Source of the DNA: an uncultured Sphingomonas sp.
Lineage (GTDB): Bacteria; Pseudomonadota; Alphaproteobacteria; Sphingomonadales; Sphingomonadaceae
DNA: 8,036 nt
Direction: 5' to 3'
Assembly: GCA_946886645.1 (NCBI GenBank)
Contig: CAMPIY010000079.1
Span: 1-8,036 of the forward strand
Part shown: one piece after another, positions 4,987-8,036 of the stretch
Layout: each line of letters begins with the position of its first letter
Position numbering within the stretch: position 1 is the stretch's first letter
Program-made: the position numbers and the translations under genes
Notes under the pieces: generated by a model
What the model saw: the letters and a program-made list of their open reading frames with translations, nothing else
What the model was told of the DNA's origin: nothing
Databases searched by the model: none

Positions 4987-6063
4987 ATGTTGCAGACTGC
5001 TGCCAAGCCGGCCGCCGCGCCGGCGCCGCAACACCTTCCGGCCGATCTCGGCCCGGTGCCCAACCCCCTACCCAAGCTGCTTTGCGGCGAGGATTTGCAG
5101 ACGGACGACGCCGAGCATTTGTTCGAACGGCTGGTGCTCGGCAAACTTGAGCCGGCCGAGATCGCCGGAATGTTGATCGCGCTCAGGATGAAGGGCGAGA
5201 CGGCGGAAGAGATGATCGGCGCGGCTCGCGCGCTAGCGTCTGCCGCCCTGCCGTTCGAGCGGCCGTCCTATCTGTTCGCCGACTGCTGCGGCACCGGCGG
5301 GGACGGCTCCGGCCTGATCAACGTCTCCACCGCCGCCGCCTTTGTTGCTGCGGCTTGCGGCCTCCCCGTCGCAAAGCATGGCAACCGAAGCGTCAGCTCG
5401 CGTTGCGGCTCGGCCGACGTGCTGGAGGCGCTTGGAGCAAAAATTGACGTCGCTCCCGACAAGGCGAGGGCGATGCTCGACGAAATCGGCTTCTGCTTCC
5501 TGTTCGCGCCCGCCTACCATCCGGGCATGAAGCATGCCGCGCTCGTCCGGCGGCAATTGTCGGTGCGGACGGTGATGAACCTGCTCGGACCCTGCATCAA
5601 TCCGGCGCGGCCGCCGGTTCAGTTGCTCGGCGTTGCCGATCCGAAAATGCTTCGAAGAATCGCCGAAGTGCTCGACGCGACGGGCGTCCGGCAAGCGCTC
5701 GTCGTGCATGGCTCGGGCCTGGATGAGGTGGCCCTCCACGGCGAAACCCGCGCCATCCGGCTGTCGGACGGCGAGATGACCGAGGTGGAGTTTGCGCCGG
5801 ACGACGCAGGGCTCGATCGCGCGCCGCTCAACGTCGTCGTGGGGGGCGATGCGGAGGAAAATGCGGGTCGCTTGAAAGTCCTGCTGGACGGGCAGGGCAG
5901 CCCCGCCGAAACCGACCTGGTCGCGGTCAATGCTGCCGCGGTTCTGGTGACGGCGGGCCTCAGCCGGGATCTGCGCATGGGCGTGGCGCTGGCCCGCGAT
6001 GCGCTCAGAAGCGGCAAGGCCGGGCGGTTGTTGTCGCGCTTTATCGAGGCCAGCAATGACTAA
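4987..6063 (+). CDS. trpD: Anthranilate phosphoribosyltransferase
   Basis: This gene encodes 358 residues and catalyses the second committed step of Trp synthesis, moving phosphoribosyl from PRPP to anthranilate. Seen here: CGTGGDG (101-107, PRPP/Mg binding), KHGNRSVSS (130-138), YHPGMKHA with VRRQLSVRT (177-195, anthranilate side), NLLGPCINPA (198-207) and the acidic GLDE pair (244-247). Segments such as FERPSYLFAD and VAAACG-PVAKHGNRSVSS closely follow the TrpD domain of the E. coli TrpGD fusion. There is no glutaminase (TrpG) domain. Instead there are about 28 Ala/Pro-rich residues at the N-terminus that could be a leftover linker (speculative). GAGGA 8 bases ahead supports the start. It is the first structural gene after the attenuator. 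The stop overlaps the trpC start by 8 bases. Confidence 0.97.
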   Translation: MLQTAAKPAAAPAPQHLPADLGPVPNPLPKLLCGEDLQTDDAEHLFERLVLGKLEPAEIAGMLIALRMKGETAEEMIGAARALASAALPFERPSYLFADCCGTGGDGSGLINVSTAAAFVAAACGLPVAKHGNRSVSSRCGSADVLEALGAKIDVAPDKARAMLDEIGFCFLFAPAYHPGMKHAALVRRQLSVRTVMNLLGPCINPARPPVQLLGVADPKMLRRIAEVLDATGVRQALVVHGSGLDEVALHGETRAIRLSDGEMTEVEFAPDDAGLDRAPLNVVVGGDAEENAGRLKVLLDGQGSPAETDLVAVNAAAVLVTAGLSRDLRMGVALARDALRSGKAGRLLSRFIEASND

Positions 6064-7417
6064 CGTCCTCGCCGCAATCATCGAGCGCAAGCGACGTGAG
6101 GTCGCCGGGCGGCTGGGCGGCAGAGCGGTCGATGCAGCGCCGACCCGCCGTAGCCTTCGGGCCGCGCTTGGCCGGCGAGGCGCCCGCTTCATCATGGAGG
6201 TCAAGCGGGCTTCTCCGTCGGGGCATCGCAGTTCTGTGACGGTGGAAAAGGCAGTCGCCGCCTATGCACCCGTGGCGGACGCGATCAGCATACTCACCGA
6301 CGGTCCGGGCTTCGGCGGATCGCTCGACGATCTACGGAAGGCGCGACGACTGTTTGAGGGCCCAATCCTCGCCAAGGACTTCATCGTCGATGTTGCGCAG
6401 GTCAGTGAGGCGCGCGCTGCCGGTGCGGATGCCGTGCTGGCCATGATGTCGGTGCTCGACGATGCGGAAACGGCGTCGGTTCTGGCCGAGGTGCGGCGGC
6501 TCAACATGGACGCGATCGTCGAGGTCCACGACGAGAGCGAGCTGGGGCGGGCGCTGGCTCTGGGGGCGACGGTTGTCGGCATCAACAATCGCGATCTCAA
6601 GACGCTGAAAACCGATCTATCCGTAACCGAGCGATTGGCGCCGCTTGTCCCCGCGGACGTCTTGGCCGTTTCCGAATCCGGGATTTCGTCGCGCGCCGAT
6701 GTGGAGCGGCTCTCCTGCCATGCAGACGCCTTCCTGGTCGGTTCGTCATTGATGGCCGCGCCCGATATCGCGGAGGCGGCGCGGGCGCTGGTTCATGGCC
6801 GGGTTAAGCTGTGCGGCCTGACAAGGCCCGAAGACGTCGAACTGGCGGCGCAATCCGGCGCAACCCACGCTGGCCTCATCCTGGTCGACGGCTCGCCGCG
6901 TGCGGTCGGCTTTGGCCAAGCGAGCCGGCTGGCGTGCACCGCGCAGCGGCTCGGCATCAAAACCGTCGGCGTATTTCGCGATTGCCCGCCAGAATCGGTT
7001 CGCAGCACGGCCCTGACGATCGGGCTCGACGCCGTGCAACTTCACGGACGGGAGAGCGAAGCCGACATTGCCACTATGCGCGCAGGCCTGCCGGAAGCCA
7101 TTGAGCTATGGGCGGCATGCGGTGTCGGAAGCGGCGCCGAACCGGCCCGCGCCGGGGCTGACCGCACCCTGTTCGACAATGGCGCTGGCGGAACGGGCAA
7201 GGCCTTCGACTGGGCGCTGCTTGTCGGGCGCGGCGACTTGCCGTCGGCATTCCTTGCCGGCGGGATCGGACCGGCCAACGCAAGATTGGCGGCGACGGTC
7301 GGAGCCCATGGGCTCGACGTCGGCTCGTCGGTTGAGGCCAGCCCGGGCATCAAAGATCCGGGCAAAGTCGAAGCGCTGTTTGCCGCCTTGCGTCCCGGCG
7401 CGAGGAGCGACGCATGA
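6056..7417 (+). CDS. trpCF: Bifunctional indole-3-glycerol-phosphate synthase / phosphoribosylanthranilate isomerase
   Basis: This gene encodes 453 residues, the same size and order as the E. coli fused enzyme. Residues 1-248 form the IGPS barrel: [10 protein letters not shown] (46-55, catalytic E48 and K50), ILAKDFIVD (104-112, K107), AIVEV (153-157), GINNRDL (175-181), SESGI (206-210), FLVGSSLM (226-233). From 249 the PRAI barrel starts at [11 protein letters not shown] (general-base C253), then [14 protein letters not shown] (326-333), [15 protein letters not shown] (372-386, general-acid D374), LAGGIGP and GLDVGSSVE. The two halves catalyse adjacent steps, in order PRAI then IGPS, converting phosphoribosylanthranilate to indoleglycerol phosphate. 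The start at 6056 has GAGG 6 bases before it and overlaps trpD by 8 bases; an upstream in-frame ATG at 5999 lies inside trpD and is rejected. Fused TrpCF is typical of enteric bacteria and unusual for alphaproteobacteria, where trpF normally heads trpFBA. Confidence 0.97.
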   Translation: MTNVLAAIIERKRREVAGRLGGRAVDAAPTRRSLRAALGRRGARFIMEVKRASPSGHRSSVTVEKAVAAYAPVADAISILTDGPGFGGSLDDLRKARRLFEGPILAKDFIVDVAQVSEARAAGADAVLAMMSVLDDAETASVLAEVRRLNMDAIVEVHDESELGRALALGATVVGINNRDLKTLKTDLSVTERLAPLVPADVLAVSESGISSRADVERLSCHADAFLVGSSLMAAPDIAEAARALVHGRVKLCGLTRPEDVELAAQSGATHAGLILVDGSPRAVGFGQASRLACTAQRLGIKTVGVFRDCPPESVRSTALTIGLDAVQLHGRESEADIATMRAGLPEAIELWAACGVGSGAEPARAGADRTLFDNGAGGTGKAFDWALLVGRGDLPSAFLAGGIGPANARLAATVGAHGLDVGSSVEASPGIKDPGKVEALFAALRPGARSDA

Positions 7418-8036
7418 GGCTGAGCGGACGGTTCGGCCGCTTCGGCGGCGTCTATGTGCCGGAGATCCTGGTTCCCGCGCTCGAGCAGCTGGAAGCGGCT
7501 TTCCTCGATGCGCAGGAGGATGGGGCGTTTCGCGCCGAGCTCGACGGGTTGCTGACGACTTATGCCGGTCGGCCAACGCCGCTGACCCGCTGCCGCAACC
7601 TCGGCGGTACCCGGGCGCGCATCTACCTGAAGCGCGAGGATTTGCTCCACGGTGGGGCGCACAAGACCAACCAGGTGCTGGCGCAAGCCTTGCTCGCCAA
7701 GCGCATGGGCAAGACCCGCTTGATCGCCGAGACCGGCGCGGGGCAGCACGGCGTGGCCACCGCATTGGCTGGCGCGCTGTTCGGCCTCGAAGCGCGCATC
7801 TACATGGGCGCCGACGATGTCGAGCGGCAGCAGCTCAATGTATTCCGGATGGAGCTGATGGGCGCCGAGGTCCTGCCGGTGACGGCGGGAAGCCGGACGC
7901 TCAAGGACGCGATCAACGAGGCGTTGCGCGACTGGACCGCGAGCTATGAGGACACGCACTATCTCCTCGGCACAGTCGCCGGTCCGCATCCCTTCCCGCT
8001 GATGGTCCGCGAGTTTCAGCGGGTGATCGGCAAGGA
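7414..8036 (+). CDS. trpB: Tryptophan synthase beta subunit, 3' end missing
   Basis: 207 codons are visible, and the gene continues past the right edge. The enzyme joins indole and serine with PLP, as a complex with TrpA. Seen here: [13 protein letters not shown] near the N-terminus, [15 protein letters not shown] (75-89) with the PLP lysine K84, and [11 protein letters not shown] (106-116) with catalytic E106, whose 22-residue distance from K84 equals that of K87/E109 in the Salmonella enzyme. [19 protein letters not shown] and [19 protein letters not shown] also match. [12 protein letters not shown] is the enteric-type signature; the common alphaproteobacterial TrpB has ELNHTGAHKINN instead. 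The ATG overlaps the trpCF stop (ATGA) and follows AGGAG 6 bases upstream, so coupling is expected. trpA probably follows outside the window. Confidence 0.97.
   Translation, partial: MRLSGRFGRFGGVYVPEILVPALEQLEAAFLDAQEDGAFRAELDGLLTTYAGRPTPLTRCRNLGGTRARIYLKREDLLHGGAHKTNQVLAQALLAKRMGKTRLIAETGAGQHGVATALAGALFGLEARIYMGADDVERQQLNVFRMELMGAEVLPVTAGSRTLKDAINEALRDWTASYEDTHYLLGTVAGPHPFPLMVREFQRVIGK

Noticed and set aside
4732..5034. Upstream extension of the 4387-4731 gene to a start near 5034
   Set aside because: It is antisense to the trp leader, the attenuator and the trpD start, and adds an Arg-rich stretch in front of an obvious signal peptide.
5233..6204. 323-codon minus-strand ORF
   Set aside because: Antisense to trpD and trpCF, which are unmistakable; long antisense frames are common in high-GC genes.
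7042..7989. 315-codon minus-strand ORF
   Set aside because: Antisense to trpCF and trpB; it has no recognisable motif and no supporting ribosome binding site.

Overview
The window is high-GC DNA with the gene families, promoter types and leader arrangement of an alphaproteobacterium, most likely a sphingomonad. The taxonomic call rests on family resemblance (a SWFGDEEA-type DUF2171 protein, an EcfG-type stress promoter, small Cys-rich secreted proteins typical of that group), not on a marker gene, so it is an inference.

Layout. (1) 1-716, minus: the N-terminal 238 codons of an NADP-dependent MDR-family oxidoreductase (curcumin/prostaglandin-reductase-like), running off the left edge. (2) 853-1743, minus: an Asp/Arg-rich DUF2171 protein with a good Shine-Dalgarno, a GGAAC-N16-CGTT general-stress promoter and a factor-independent terminator. 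(3) 1931-2006, plus: tRNA-Ala(CGC). (4) 2025-4731, minus: four tightly spaced genes for exported or membrane proteins rich in His, Met or Cys. In transcription order these are a Cys/Met-rich 114-residue protein, a 74-residue periplasmic CC/CCC peptide, a 458-residue outer-membrane-like protein with a Met/His-rich N-terminus, and a DUF2231 membrane protein coupled to it by an ATGA overlap. This looks like an accessory metal (probably copper) handling unit, but no classical pump or oxidase is in view. (5) 4781-8036, plus: the start of a tryptophan operon, with a Trp-rich leader peptide (trpL) and attenuator, then trpD, a fused trpCF, and trpB cut by the right edge. The trp genes overlap by 8 and 4 bases and are evidently translationally coupled.

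The most informative finds are not in any long ORF. The first is a 30-codon leader with four Trp codons (one WW pair, and W as the last codon), followed by a 9-bp GC stem with six U residues and a competing antiterminator arm. Its promoter geometry suggests a leaderless transcript. The second is the EcfG-like promoter ahead of the DUF2171 gene. The trp proteins (fused TrpCF, the [12 protein letters not shown] signature of TrpB, TrpD segments close to the E. coli TrpD domain) resemble the enteric/gammaproteobacterial type rather than the usual alphaproteobacterial trpFBA type. That suggests the block moved as a unit, although trpE and trpG are absent from its front.

I see no insertion sequence, CRISPR array or replication origin. 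The metal-associated cluster and the trp operon start divergently from a shared region of about 90 bases.
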